A stretch of DNA of 64,000 bases from an uncultured Nitrospira sp. (lineage in GTDB: Bacteria; Nitrospirota; Nitrospiria; Nitrospirales; UBA8639). A program made the position numbers and the translations under genes. This document shows, in pieces, positions 1-8,084 of this stretch. Under the pieces are notes generated by a model. It saw only the letters and a program-made list of their open reading frames with translations. It was not told the origin of the DNA and ran no database searches. Where the stretch lies: contig CABVRQ010000005.1 in assembly GCA_902500695.1 (NCBI GenBank), positions 1-64,000 on the forward strand, read 5' to 3'. How positions within the stretch are numbered: position 1 is the stretch's first letter; each line of letters begins with the position of its first letter.

Positions 1-128
1 CCAAGGGTGGCTTCCCCAATTTTCACCTGATCCACCTTCACGCCTTTCAGGTTGGAGAGAATGTTGGTAATCCCTTGAACACAATGACCGCAGCTCATGC
101 CTTGAATAGTGAGTGTGAGATCTTCCAT
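1..128 (-). CDS. Heavy-metal-associated (HMA) domain protein, CopZ-like, partial
   Basis: The first 42 codons of a gene that runs off the left edge of the window. The start is the ATG at 128-126, with a GGAGG ribosome site at 134-138. The protein begins MEDLTLTIQGMSCGHCVQG, giving the GMxCxxC metal-binding loop of HMA domains (CopZ, or the N-terminus of a CopA-type ATPase), followed by the usual first helix and second strand. Such domains bind Cu(I) and hand it to P-type ATPases. It lies downstream of the ECF sigma factor at 524-1120 on the same strand, which has a Cys-rich tail, so a copper or heavy-metal response unit is inferred. Whether it is a stand-alone chaperone or the start of an ATPase cannot be seen. 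Confidence 0.85.
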   Translation of the reverse strand, partial: MEDLTLTIQGMSCGHCVQGITNILSNLKGVKVDQVKIGEATL

Positions 129-237
129 GGGAACCTCCGTTTGTTGAAATGGGTATTGGTGTGGTGCATGTCAGCTGCTGTGTCTGACACGCCCTGTTTG
201 CTTATATAGACGGAGCCCAATGCCGATTCTTACAGTG

Positions 238-420
238 AGGGAATGTTGAAAAAGGCCGCCAGCGGCGTTCCCTGCCTTCGCCGGAGCGGCTTCGCGCAGG
301 CAGGTCGCGGCTTGGCCGTGCTCACGTACTCCTCCGTACGCTCCGCTCGTCCAAGTGGCTGCGGCCTTTCCTTCGAGAAGCCTCAGGACAGGGCTGGACG
401 GACATTTTTGAACATTCCCT
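238..420. repeat. Palindromic intergenic repeat, family A, copy 1
   Basis: The ends are a 16-bp inverted repeat with one mismatch (238-253 and 405-420, reading AGGGAATGTTGAAAAA against AGGGAATGTTCAAAAA). The interior holds GCCGCCAGCGGCG and CGTGCTCACGTAC followed closely by GTACGCTC. The same blocks recur in the same order at 3192-3313. The element looks like a non-coding MITE or REP-like unit that would fold into a long hairpin. It lies between the sigma-factor gene and the HMA gene, and might act as a terminator or mRNA-end structure between them. Confidence 0.75.
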
Positions 421-523
421 TAGGTGTTTGGCATGAGTCTTTGTTACCCAACGGCGGGCCAATGTTCGCGAGCGGAGGGATGAATGTGGGGAGTGGGAGA
501 ATGAGGAGACGGAGTGTAAGGGC

Positions 524-1120
524 TTATTCGCAGGTGCAATTCAAGCACCCATGCTTACTGCAAATCCCGCAGGATTCTTCCAGGGACTTGCGCAAGGCAT
601 GACGCGCTCGATGCAAACGGACCGTGAGATTATTCGTGGTGATGTGTAAATCCTTGGCGACGGATTGTAGGGATTCTCCGGATAAATCAATCCTTCGAAT
701 GATGGCGGCATATTCAGGTTTGAGGGTCAACACGAGGCGATCCAGACAGGCACAAATCGTCGGCTGTAGCTCATCCAGCGAAGGGACCTGATTCGTTCCC
801 AAAGTCTCGTTCTCGTCAAGGAAAGCTTGGAGCCGCTTGTTGTCCGTTTCTTTGCTCCGATAATAATCAATTAGGGCGTGTCTGAGTATTTGGTAGAACC
901 AGGGGATGATCCGGTCCATCTGTTTGATGGAATGGAAATGAGCCAAGGCTTTCATGAAGCATTGTTGCAGGAGATCTTCGGCGAAAGCGGGATTGCCGAG
1001 ACGGCGGGTGAGGAAGGCGTGAAAGGCCTGGCGATGGTCGAGTAACTGTTTCATCACCTCATCTAAGAGGGGATGAGGTTGGGCATTTTTCCCCATTTCA
1101 GATGTGGCTTCGGTATCCAT
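524..1120 (-). CDS. ECF-family RNA polymerase sigma factor with Cys-rich C-terminal tail
   Basis: A 198-residue ECF (group 4) sigma factor. Region 2 spans about residues 30-95 (AEDLLQQCFMKALAHF, then PWFYQILRHALIDYYRS) and region 4 about 125-180 (LSGESLQSVAKDLHI then VRLHRARHALR). The last 15 residues carry five Cys and a His in the pattern CxxC-x2-H-x-CxxCxC. A Cys-rich C-terminal domain on an ECF sigma is the hallmark of the CorE-type copper-sensing group, where the tail binds copper and no anti-sigma factor is needed; assignment here is inference from that pattern. GGAG lies just upstream of the ATG at 1120. A repeat and then an HMA gene follow on the same strand, supporting a metal-response role. 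No anti-sigma gene is visible alongside. Confidence 0.85.
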   Translation of the reverse strand: MDTEATSEMGKNAQPHPLLDEVMKQLLDHRQAFHAFLTRRLGNPAFAEDLLQQCFMKALAHFHSIKQMDRIIPWFYQILRHALIDYYRSKETDNKRLQAFLDENETLGTNQVPSLDELQPTICACLDRLVLTLKPEYAAIIRRIDLSGESLQSVAKDLHITTNNLTVRLHRARHALRKSLEESCGICSKHGCLNCTCE

Positions 1121-1336
1121 TTACTACTCCAGGTTGTCGTCACCAGTCCCAGCCGGATGAGACGATATCATGCCCAGCCGGCATTCCGGAAGATCGGCTA
1201 CTGTTAGACGGAAAAGAAAACATGGAATACTAGATTCCCGCCTACGACCGGCGGAATTGATGAATGGAAAGGGCAGGGAAAGGATCCCTGGTCATTCCAT
1301 CCTTTGGCTGTTTTGAATGTTCAATGAAGGCGAACT

Positions 1337-2011
1337 TTATACCGGCCACATTTTCATGATGGCCACGGACGACGAACTTCCCAGGCGGGAGGCTCCGGCA
1401 TTGACCAACGCCACGGCCGTAATTAGATCGCGAATACCACCGGCAGCCTTGATACCCAGACGTTGTCCTACAATCCCACGCAGGAATCCCACGTCTTCAA
1501 TGGTTACCTTGCTACCGGAAAATCCGGTCGACGTTTTCACAAAGTCGGCTCCGGCTTTTTCGGCTAATTGACACCCAATCTGTTGTTCTTCCTTATTTAA
1601 GAGGGACGTTTCGAGAATGACCTTGACCAGGATTTTTGAAGAGTGGGTACGCCGCGCGACGTTTACGACGCCCTGGATATCGTCCAGGACGGCTCCATGA
1701 TTGCCTGCTCGAAGCAAGCCAATCTGGAGGACCATATCCAATTCATGCGCTCCGGCTTCAATCGCCAATTTGGCCTCGTAGGCTTTCACGTCCGGAAAGG
1801 TGTTGCCGTGAGGAAAGCCAATGACCGTGGCAATTCGGACTGGAGATCCCGCCAGACAACGCGTGGCCAGCGGGACCCAGAGCGGGGCGACACAGACCGC
1901 CCCGAAGCCGAACGTACGCGCCTCTTCACAGAGCTGTCGGATCCCGTCTTTCGTGGTGTCCGGTTTTAACGCCGTATGGTCAATGATTCTGGTGAATTCG
2001 TCGCGCGTCAT
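1337..2011 (-). CDS. deoC: Deoxyribose-phosphate aldolase
   Basis: 224 residues, the usual length for bacterial DeoC. It reversibly splits 2-deoxyribose 5-phosphate into glyceraldehyde 3-phosphate and acetaldehyde in cytosolic deoxynucleoside catabolism. The sequence opens with DHTALKPDTT and has the class I aldolase landmarks ELDMVLQIG, KVILETSLL and FVKTSTGFS (the last holding the Schiff-base lysine), then IKAAGGIRD and GASRLGSSS. The start at 2011 (MTRDEFTRIIDHT) matches the family; a longer upstream frame would read through the gene before it and is rejected. It follows the small coiled-coil gene at 2028-2291 by 16 bases, so the two are probably co-transcribed. The ribosome site is weak. 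Confidence 0.95.
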   Translation of the reverse strand: MTRDEFTRIIDHTALKPDTTKDGIRQLCEEARTFGFGAVCVAPLWVPLATRCLAGSPVRIATVIGFPHGNTFPDVKAYEAKLAIEAGAHELDMVLQIGLLRAGNHGAVLDDIQGVVNVARRTHSSKILVKVILETSLLNKEEQQIGCQLAEKAGADFVKTSTGFSGSKVTIEDVGFLRGIVGQRLGIKAAGGIRDLITAVALVNAGASRLGSSSSVAIMKMWPV

Positions 2012-2027
2012 CTGGCCTATGCAGAGC

Positions 2028-2291
2028 TTACAATGTCTTGCGAATGTTGTCGTAGCCTTTTTTGAGTTCGTCCAGCACAAGTCCCAGACCGGTGGAAACT
2101 GCCCCTGTTGTTTGGCTGGCTTCCTTGCGGACCGCTTCCATCTTGGTCTTGACGTCTTCCCACCGTGTTTCAAGTTTCGCCCATTCATCACGCGCATCCG
2201 CCTTGGCCAGGTGTAGTTTGACCTGAAGCTCGTCACGCTGGCGTTTCAGATCATCGGCAATTTTCTGAAGCTGTTCTAATGAGTCCGCCAT
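2028..2291 (-). CDS. Small coiled-coil protein of unknown function
   Basis: 87 residues starting MADSLEQLQKIADDLKRQRD, preceded by a good AAGGAG site. It is highly charged with heptad-like spacing of Leu/Ile/Val over residues 5-60 (the run KLHLAKADARDEWAKLETRW is typical), so an extended coiled coil is predicted. There is no signal peptide, membrane segment or catalytic motif. It sits 16 bases upstream of deoC on the same strand. Function is not recognised. Confidence 0.75.
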   Translation of the reverse strand: MADSLEQLQKIADDLKRQRDELQVKLHLAKADARDEWAKLETRWEDVKTKMEAVRKEASQTTGAVSTGLGLVLDELKKGYDNIRKTL

Positions 2292-2555
2292 GAATGTCTC
2301 CTTTCGTTGAAATCCTGCTCCAACCGTATGAATAATTATATTCTAGATTAACAAGAAATTAGCCTAAGAGTGTACTCAGGCACATAAATGAAAAGGTTCA
2401 CCGTACAGCAGGCTTCCGACCGATTCTTTTTTTTTGTGTGGAGGAAGGCAGGAAACGTGGTGAGTTCCAGTCATAGGCGAGGGAGCGTGGTAACTGGTCC
2501 CGTAGAGCGGGAGATTGTGTCGGGTCGAGTAACGCTTGCCGAGGGCGAGTGTATT

Positions 2556-2960
2556 TTAATTAGGATCGTTCTGCGCGATCGTGTCGTCTGTCTTCACTTC
2601 GTAGGGGACGATATCGCAGGCACAGCCATTGACCTTTCGGTCCACATACATCGTCCAATGACCATCCCGGTTGACATCATGCCAGTAGAATAACGGCCAT
2701 TCGTTGGTTTCGACGACGGAATTCCAATGTTCATTATATTCAGAGATGAGGATTTGACGGGCAGTTTTGTAATCTACGATTCCGTCATTGCGGAGGGAGT
2801 ATTCCCGCATGTAGAGGCCGGTCATAATATTGATATCTTCGTCGACCAGGTACGCCTCATCCGGTTCGAGTGGCGGCATTTCGGCTTTGGCTATTTCTCC
2901 TCCAGCGAGAACAAGGGCTAATCCGATGGCGAATGCGTGAATGGGGATGGTCGTTCGCAT
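2556..2960 (-). CDS. Small secreted protein of unknown function
   Basis: 134 residues. The N-terminus (MRTTIPIHAFAIGLALVLAG) has a charged start, a hydrophobic core and a likely signal peptidase site after GGEIAKA. The mature part is acidic and rich in aromatic residues (WPLFYWHDVNRDGHWTMYVD), ending with a CxC pair. An AAGGAGG site precedes the ATG. It stands alone on the minus strand between deoC and the aldo/keto reductase genes. No family recognised; periplasmic or extracellular location is inferred. Confidence 0.7.
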   Translation of the reverse strand: MRTTIPIHAFAIGLALVLAGGEIAKAEMPPLEPDEAYLVDEDINIMTGLYMREYSLRNDGIVDYKTARQILISEYNEHWNSVVETNEWPLFYWHDVNRDGHWTMYVDRKVNGCACDIVPYEVKTDDTIAQNDPN

Positions 2961-3191
2961 GACATCCTCCTTGGCTTGAGGCCCTTTGCCCGACTACCTT
3001 GTTATGTGTGAGCTTCCTAAGCCCTTGTTTAGAGCAACTGCTATGCCAAAGAAGACGTTGGTGTTCGTCTCGTGTCGAGGGAAACCAACCTATTGAGTTG
3101 TAAGGGATTAGAATGGGGAGGAGGCAGGTGAGGGCAGGACGCACTCGTCAATATTATGCCTATGGGTTATCCATTTCTGCACAATTTATAA

Positions 3192-3313
3192 GGGGCTGTT
3201 GAAAAAAGCCGCCAGCGGCGTTCTCGCCATTTTTCCGTGCTCACGTACTGGAAGTACGCTCTGCGCGCAAAAATGACTGCGGCCTTGCTGGACGAACTTT
3301 TTTGAACCGCCCC
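3192..3313. repeat. Palindromic intergenic repeat, family A, copy 2
   Basis: A shorter relative of the element at 238-420. Its ends form an inverted repeat with a few mismatches (GGGGCTGTTGAAAAAA at 3192-3207 against GGGGCGGTTCAAAAAA read on the other strand at 3298-3313). Shared interior blocks are GCCGCCAGCGGCGTTC, CGTGCTCACGTACT, AAGTACGCTC and TGCGGCCTT. The small palindrome ACGTACTGGAAGTACG marks the centre. The surrounding gap (2961-3411) holds nothing else I can identify. Confidence 0.75.
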
Positions 3314-3411
3314 GAGGCCTCTGATATGCAACGTGCCTGTGGGTCAATATGCCCTTGGAAATTATTAATATTCAACACTCCCGATTAATATTTGACACCC
3401 ACCGATGGCCA

Positions 3412-4383
3412 TCACCAGGCATAGGCTTCGGGAGCTGGGCCGCCAGGTCCGGGGAAGATGGTATCGAGCTTTTTCAACACTTCCTTGGAGAGAGTGAATT
3501 CGGTGGTGCGCATGGTGCCCTTTAGCTGGTCCATGGTTCGAGGGCCAATGATGGGTGCCGTGACGGCTGGTTGGTGAAGGAGCCATGCCAGGGCGACATG
3601 TGCCGGCGCTTCGCCTAATTCCCGGCAAAGTGTTTCGTAGGCTTCCAACCGTGGCCGGTATTTTTCCACCTTCTTCCGCAGATCCTCATCGGCCCGTCGT
3701 CCGGTCGTTGCCGGTTCAAGCGCTCCTGCCAGGAGGCCACGCGCGACCGGACTCCAGGGAATCAAGCCGATTCCATATGCTTCACAGGCCGGAATGACCT
3801 CAAGCTCAATCATGCGGTCATTCAGGTTGTACAAACTTTGCTCGGCCACCAGTCCCAGGAAATTCCGGTGCCTGGCCATTTCCTGCGCTTGGGCCAGATG
3901 CCATCCGGCAAAATTACTACTCCCAATGTATAAGACTTTTCCCTCGCGCATGAGTTGTTCCATGGCCTGCCAGATTTCCTCCCATGGCGCATGCCGGTCG
4001 ACATGGTGCATTTGATACAGGTCAATATAATCGGTTTGGAGCCGACGCAAACTTGCTTCACAGGCCCGCTTGATATGGAGTGCGGACAAACGGGATTGGT
4101 TGGGCCGGTCTCCCATCCGCCCGAATACTTTGGTGGCCAGTACGACATTTTCCCGGCGGTTGCCTCCTTGTCCAAACCAACGCCCGATAATCTGTTCGGT
4201 AATGCCTTCCCCCACCTCCCAACCATACACGTCTGCGGTATCGAAAAAATTGATGCCGAGTTCCAACGCCGTATCCATGATCTGTCCACTGTCGGCTTCT
4301 GTGGTTTCCGGCCCAAAATTCATCGTGCCCAGACACAACCGGCTGACTTTCAACCCCGATCGACCCAGATGGACATATTTCAT
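3412..4383 (-). CDS. Aldo/keto reductase
   Basis: 323-residue NADPH-dependent oxidoreductase of the aldo/keto reductase superfamily, cytosolic, related to the YajO/Tas/potassium-channel-beta group. The catalytic tetrad is visible: Asp48 and Tyr53 (FFDTADVYG), Lys85 (LATKVFG) and His126 (YQMHHVD). Later strands carry YIGSSNFAGW, VAEQSLYNLNDR and IPWSPVARGLLAG, and the cofactor segment PIIGPRTMDQL. A GAGGAG site precedes the ATG at 4383. It appears to be a single-gene unit; the natural substrate cannot be read from sequence. Confidence 0.93.
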   Translation of the reverse strand: MKYVHLGRSGLKVSRLCLGTMNFGPETTEADSGQIMDTALELGINFFDTADVYGWEVGEGITEQIIGRWFGQGGNRRENVVLATKVFGRMGDRPNQSRLSALHIKRACEASLRRLQTDYIDLYQMHHVDRHAPWEEIWQAMEQLMREGKVLYIGSSNFAGWHLAQAQEMARHRNFLGLVAEQSLYNLNDRMIELEVIPACEAYGIGLIPWSPVARGLLAGALEPATTGRRADEDLRKKVEKYRPRLEAYETLCRELGEAPAHVALAWLLHQPAVTAPIIGPRTMDQLKGTMRTTEFTLSKEVLKKLDTIFPGPGGPAPEAYAW

Positions 4384-4630
4384 TCAGCCACTCCTCATAA
4401 ATTTTTTTGGGACACAGGGGGAAAGATTTTTCGCACTTTAGCAAGAACACAGAAACCTCTTCCAGAAGATGGGGACCACGAACGGCGGAATGGGTGTGGT
4501 GTCTGGGGCACTGTATACTCAAGACGTCCGCCATGCCGATTTTGAACTGGTTTACCATTTGGCGTAAGATGAACCCGCCTTTCACGATTGTTGTAGGAAG
4601 TCTCATCCAAGCAGGAGGTCCTGCAGGGTC

Positions 4631-5179
4631 ATGTCGATTCAATACAGCATCGACAGCACCGATCATATCCGGTTTATCAATGAGGCCTGGTTGCAGTTCG
4701 CCTGTCAAAATGACGGAGCACACCTGAGTCGTGCCTATGTCATCGGAAAGTCGCTTTGGGAGTTCATCGATGGGGAGGATAACAGACAGATTCATCGTTT
4801 AATTTTGAAAACAGTGCGGGCCAACCAACGAGTTCAAGAATTCAAATTTCGCTGCGATTCTCCAGTATGTCGGCGGTATTTTCTCCTTACCGTGTCTCCT
4901 CTCCCTGAAGGCGAACTGATGTTCTCGACTCATCCCGTTCGTGAAGACTCACGGAGCCCTGTTCCTTTGCTTGACCCTGATGTGAAGAGGGGGGAGCAAT
5001 ATCTCAGGATTTGTAGCTGGTGTATAAAAGCCTGCCTCCGGAATCAGAAATGGGTGGAGCTGGAAGATGCCATTTCCCGCCTTGATCTCCTTGGAGGCGG
5101 AATCATGCCAAACCTGACACATGTTGTTTGTCCCGAATGTCAGGTTACCATCGAGAAGGAGTTGAAAAATCTGAAGTGA
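4631..5179 (+). CDS. PAS-like domain protein with C-terminal CxxC/CPxC metal-site motif
   Basis: 182 residues. Residues 1-90 resemble a PAS fold (IRFINEAWLQFA, then VIGKSLWEFIDG, then YFLLTVSPLPEGELMFSTHP). Residues 115-180 hold ICSWCIKAC ... HVVCPECQ. The pairing of an I-C-x-W-C segment with a downstream C-P-E-C is the small presumed zinc module often attached to PAS sensor kinases and response regulators. There is no kinase or output domain, so this is a free-standing sensor piece. An AGGAGG lies 12 bases before the ATG. Ligand and partner are unknown. Confidence 0.75.
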   Translation: MSIQYSIDSTDHIRFINEAWLQFACQNDGAHLSRAYVIGKSLWEFIDGEDNRQIHRLILKTVRANQRVQEFKFRCDSPVCRRYFLLTVSPLPEGELMFSTHPVREDSRSPVPLLDPDVKRGEQYLRICSWCIKACLRNQKWVELEDAISRLDLLGGGIMPNLTHVVCPECQVTIEKELKNLK

Positions 5180-5350
5180 CCAGGTAGAACCTGTCATGAC
5201 CATGTTCGGATTGGCGATGGAATTGAGGGTGCTCGAAAAAATCTGACATGGTGGTGTATAGTCGTTGAGCGTAATCGTGGACAAAAGGACGCAAATCTCT
5301 GTGACCGGTTGTTCGTTGTGAGATCCATTTTTGGTCAATTGGAGGATAGT

Positions 5351-5707
5351 ATGGCCCTAAAAAAGAAGTCGATACGTCAAGCATCCAAAAAACGGACTCC
5401 TTCTCCCGGCAAAAAGCCGACGCCTTCTCGCAAAAAAGGACCAGCCTCCTCCAAAAAAGGGACAGCCACTCGAAAAAAAGTGGGGGCCTCTAGAAAATCG
5501 CCACAGCCTCAACCCGCCCGTACTGCTCGAGCACCGGGAGGCATGGCCAAAACGATTGAGTCTCTCAATGAACGCCTTGATATCATGCTACCTGAAGTGA
5601 TGTTCCGGATTGCCGCAATTGAGCATCTCTTAGTAAAGAATCAACTCTGCCTGTATGATGAACTGACTAATGCGCGGCAGTTTATTCAAGAACAGGAGCG
5701 TACGTAA
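5351..5707 (+). CDS. Small Lys/Ser/Pro-rich basic protein with conserved-looking C-terminus
   Basis: 118 residues from the ATG at 5351, chosen because GGAGG lies just upstream (5341-5345); a longer frame exists but lacks a site. Residues 1-60 are histone-H1-like low complexity (repeated KK/SRKK/SSKKG units with Pro). Residues 65-118 are ordinary folded-looking sequence (ESLNERLDIMLPEVMFRIAA). The basic tail suggests nucleic-acid binding; this is inference. It is followed after 84 bases by the CBS protein gene. Confidence 0.7.
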   Translation: MALKKKSIRQASKKRTPSPGKKPTPSRKKGPASSKKGTATRKKVGASRKSPQPQPARTARAPGGMAKTIESLNERLDIMLPEVMFRIAAIEHLLVKNQLCLYDELTNARQFIQEQERT

Positions 5708-5791
5708 TCGGTATGTCTGGAGCAGGGTCCACATTCGAATCAGCAGGAGAGACCGGGCCGGCATTTACCCCATGATAAAGAAGGAAAAATT

Positions 5792-6640
5792 ATGAGCGTC
5801 AATATCCCTGAAACCATTGGGCATAATATGCAGCGCGATCTTGAAGGTGTGAGCGAAGACACCTCTGTGGGGAATGCGGTGAGTCTTATGGCGGCACGAC
5901 GGATCGGGAGTCTCGTTGTCCATCCGTCAGGGCAGGAATCTCAGCAAACAAAAATTATCGGGCTCATTTCAGAGACCGACCTCGTCCGCCGGGTCATAGC
6001 CAAAGATCTGACTGTGGCCGGAACGAATGTGGGGCAGATTATGGAAAGCCCGTTACTCTCCCTTCCCTCTGATCGAACGATGCTGGATGCCAGCCATTTC
6101 ATGGAGAAGAATGGCATTCGGCATCTTTGTGTGACAGAAGGGGAAAGGGTTGTCGGGCTGATCTCCGTTCGCGATCTGGTGAAACATTTTGTGTATGCTG
6201 AGAAGGGGCCGATTCGAGATCTTGATGATGTGTATCGGCCGCTCAGCGTGCTGATGCGGCGTGACATTGAAACGATCGATCGGGAATCCACACTCATCAC
6301 CGTCGCCCAGCGTATGACCGACAAGCGGATCGGCGCTCTCATGGTGACGCAGGCTGGCCAGATGGTGGGGATTGTCACAGAGCGTGATCTGATCTATAAA
6401 GGTTTGGCTCAGAACCGGGATCTGACTCAGGCCAGGGCGGGTTCCGTGATGACGCAAGCGCTGATCGATATAGATATCAACCGGACCGTGCATGATGCCA
6501 GCGACCTTATGGCCGAAAAAAATATTCGACATCTGCCCATTACGGAAAATCATGTGATTGTAGGAATTTTGTCCGTGAGGGATCTGATGCGAATGATTTC
6601 CGTCAGGGATCGTCCCAGATTTCTCAATCAGCCATCATAA
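5792..6640 (+). CDS. Protein with four CBS motifs (two Bateman modules)
   Basis: 282 residues made almost wholly of CBS motifs: about 10-70, 75-135, 145-205 and 215-275. Each shows the usual pattern of an early D.S/T-V..A and a late G-I/L-(I/V)-S-x-x-D-L end (GLISETDLV, GLISVRDLV, GIVTERDLI, GILSVRDLM). Such tandem pairs bind adenine nucleotides and act as energy or nucleotide sensors. There is no attached effector domain, transporter or enzyme, so its target is unknown. The start at 5792 has AAGGA upstream. Confidence 0.92.
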   Translation: MSVNIPETIGHNMQRDLEGVSEDTSVGNAVSLMAARRIGSLVVHPSGQESQQTKIIGLISETDLVRRVIAKDLTVAGTNVGQIMESPLLSLPSDRTMLDASHFMEKNGIRHLCVTEGERVVGLISVRDLVKHFVYAEKGPIRDLDDVYRPLSVLMRRDIETIDRESTLITVAQRMTDKRIGALMVTQAGQMVGIVTERDLIYKGLAQNRDLTQARAGSVMTQALIDIDINRTVHDASDLMAEKNIRHLPITENHVIVGILSVRDLMRMISVRDRPRFLNQPS

Positions 6641-6689
6641 TGCTCCTCCCTCTGGCAGGATTGCTTTGACCAAAGAAAGGAGCGCACCC

Positions 6690-7745
6690 ATGGGAAACAC
6701 CAAAGGGTATGCCGCGTTGCAAGCCGGCGCCGCACTCGAACCGTTCAGCTTTGCCCGGCGACCGGTCGGGTCGAATGACGTCCTGATCAAGGTCGACTAT
6801 TGCGGAGTCTGCCATTCCGACATTCATCAGGCGCGTGACGAATGGGGCGGATCGATTTTCCCCATGGTCCCAGGCCATGAGATTGTCGGGACCGTGACGG
6901 CCGTGGGGACGGACGTCAAGAAAGTTCGTCAAGGTGAGACGGTCGGAGTGGGATGTTTTGTCGACTCGTGTCGCACCTGTCCGGCATGCACCCAGGGTGT
7001 GGAACAATATTGTGAACCGGGAATGATTCCGACCTATAACGGGCTTGATAAAAACGGCCAACCCACCTATGGCGGGTATTCCCACCACATCGTTGTCAAT
7101 GAACAGTATGTGCTGACCATCCCTGAAGCTCTCCCGTTGGAAGCTGTTGCCCCACTATTGTGTGCCGGAATTACGACGTATTCTCCGCTGCGACAATGGG
7201 GTGTGGGAAAAGGGCATAAGCTCGGGGTCGTGGGGCTTGGGGGGCTTGGCCATATGGCTGTAAAATTTGGAAAGGCTTTTGGAGCGGAGGTCACTGTTTT
7301 TAGCCGCACCGACCAAAAGCGCGTGGAGGCTGAACGTCTCGGGGCCACAGCGTTCGCTGCGACTTCGCAGGAGGGGACGTTTACGCGTTTGGCGGGTCAG
7401 TTTGATTTTATCATTGATACGGTTTCGGGCCAGCATGATTACAATGCTCATCTCGAATTACTGAAAACCGATGGCACGTACATTCTTGTCGGTGCGCCGA
7501 GTGAGCCCATTGCCCTTGGGGCGTTTCAGCTTATAATGCGGCGGCGACGTCTGGTGGGTTCCCTGGTTGGCGGGATTCGCGAGACGCAGGACATGCTGAA
7601 TTTTTGCGGAGAGCATGGCATCACTTGTGATGTGGAAGTCATTCCCATCCAACAGATTAATGAAGCCTATGAACGGGTCATGCGGGGCGACGTACGTTTT
7701 CGTTTCGTCATCGATATGGCCTCCTTACCTGGTAGGCCTGAATAG
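6690..7745 (+). CDS. Zinc-dependent NAD(P) alcohol dehydrogenase, YahK/cinnamyl-alcohol type
   Basis: 351 residues, from the ATG at 6690 because AAGGAG lies 7 bases upstream. Medium-chain dehydrogenase: catalytic zinc ligands Cys38 (YCGVCHSD) and His63-Glu64 (PGHEIVG), a structural zinc loop with four Cys (CFVDSCRTCPACTQGVEQYC), and a Rossmann site GLGGLGHMAVK. The order and spacing match the NADP-dependent aldehyde reductase group that includes YahK and plant CAD. It would interconvert aldehydes and alcohols in the cytosol. It follows the CBS gene by 49 bases, possibly in one transcript. Confidence 0.93.
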   Translation: MGNTKGYAALQAGAALEPFSFARRPVGSNDVLIKVDYCGVCHSDIHQARDEWGGSIFPMVPGHEIVGTVTAVGTDVKKVRQGETVGVGCFVDSCRTCPACTQGVEQYCEPGMIPTYNGLDKNGQPTYGGYSHHIVVNEQYVLTIPEALPLEAVAPLLCAGITTYSPLRQWGVGKGHKLGVVGLGGLGHMAVKFGKAFGAEVTVFSRTDQKRVEAERLGATAFAATSQEGTFTRLAGQFDFIIDTVSGQHDYNAHLELLKTDGTYILVGAPSEPIALGAFQLIMRRRRLVGSLVGGIRETQDMLNFCGEHGITCDVEVIPIQQINEAYERVMRGDVRFRFVIDMASLPGRPE

Positions 7746-8084
7746 AAACGTTTTTTCCGGTGGTCGTTCGGTCTCATCGTTTTCCACTTCTCAAAGGAAA
7801 TCTTTGGGGATTGAGTTCTGGTGGCTACAGAGGACGATGGGTCTATTCCCATGCTCAGTTGTTTGAATCCTTCCTTCCATCGTGGTGTCCGGTTGCATCT
7901 TTATGATTTCGTCCAGGCGGGAATTGTCTGTCATTACGCTTGAAATACCTGTTCCCATTCTGTTTGTGAAGCCATACGCATTAGCGGAGGGTGTCTAGCC
8001 CTTTTCCGCAAAATTCTTCCTTCCACAAAAAAATGTTTGCGATTAATCCCATCTCTGGTAATCTTGACCATAAGGGAGATTGCC
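7746..8084. other. Intergenic stretch without identified features
   Basis: No convincing gene, RNA motif, repeat or T-tailed hairpin was found on either strand. The only visible signal is GGGAG just before the ATG of the next gene. Confidence 0.5.

Noticed and set aside
243..602. 119-codon open frame on the plus strand
   Set aside because: It lies in the palindromic repeat and the antisense of the sigma gene, with no ribosome site.
5360..5520. AAAAAAG-rich tandem-like stretch as a DNA repeat
   Set aside because: It encodes the Lys-rich N-terminus of a small protein with irregular units.
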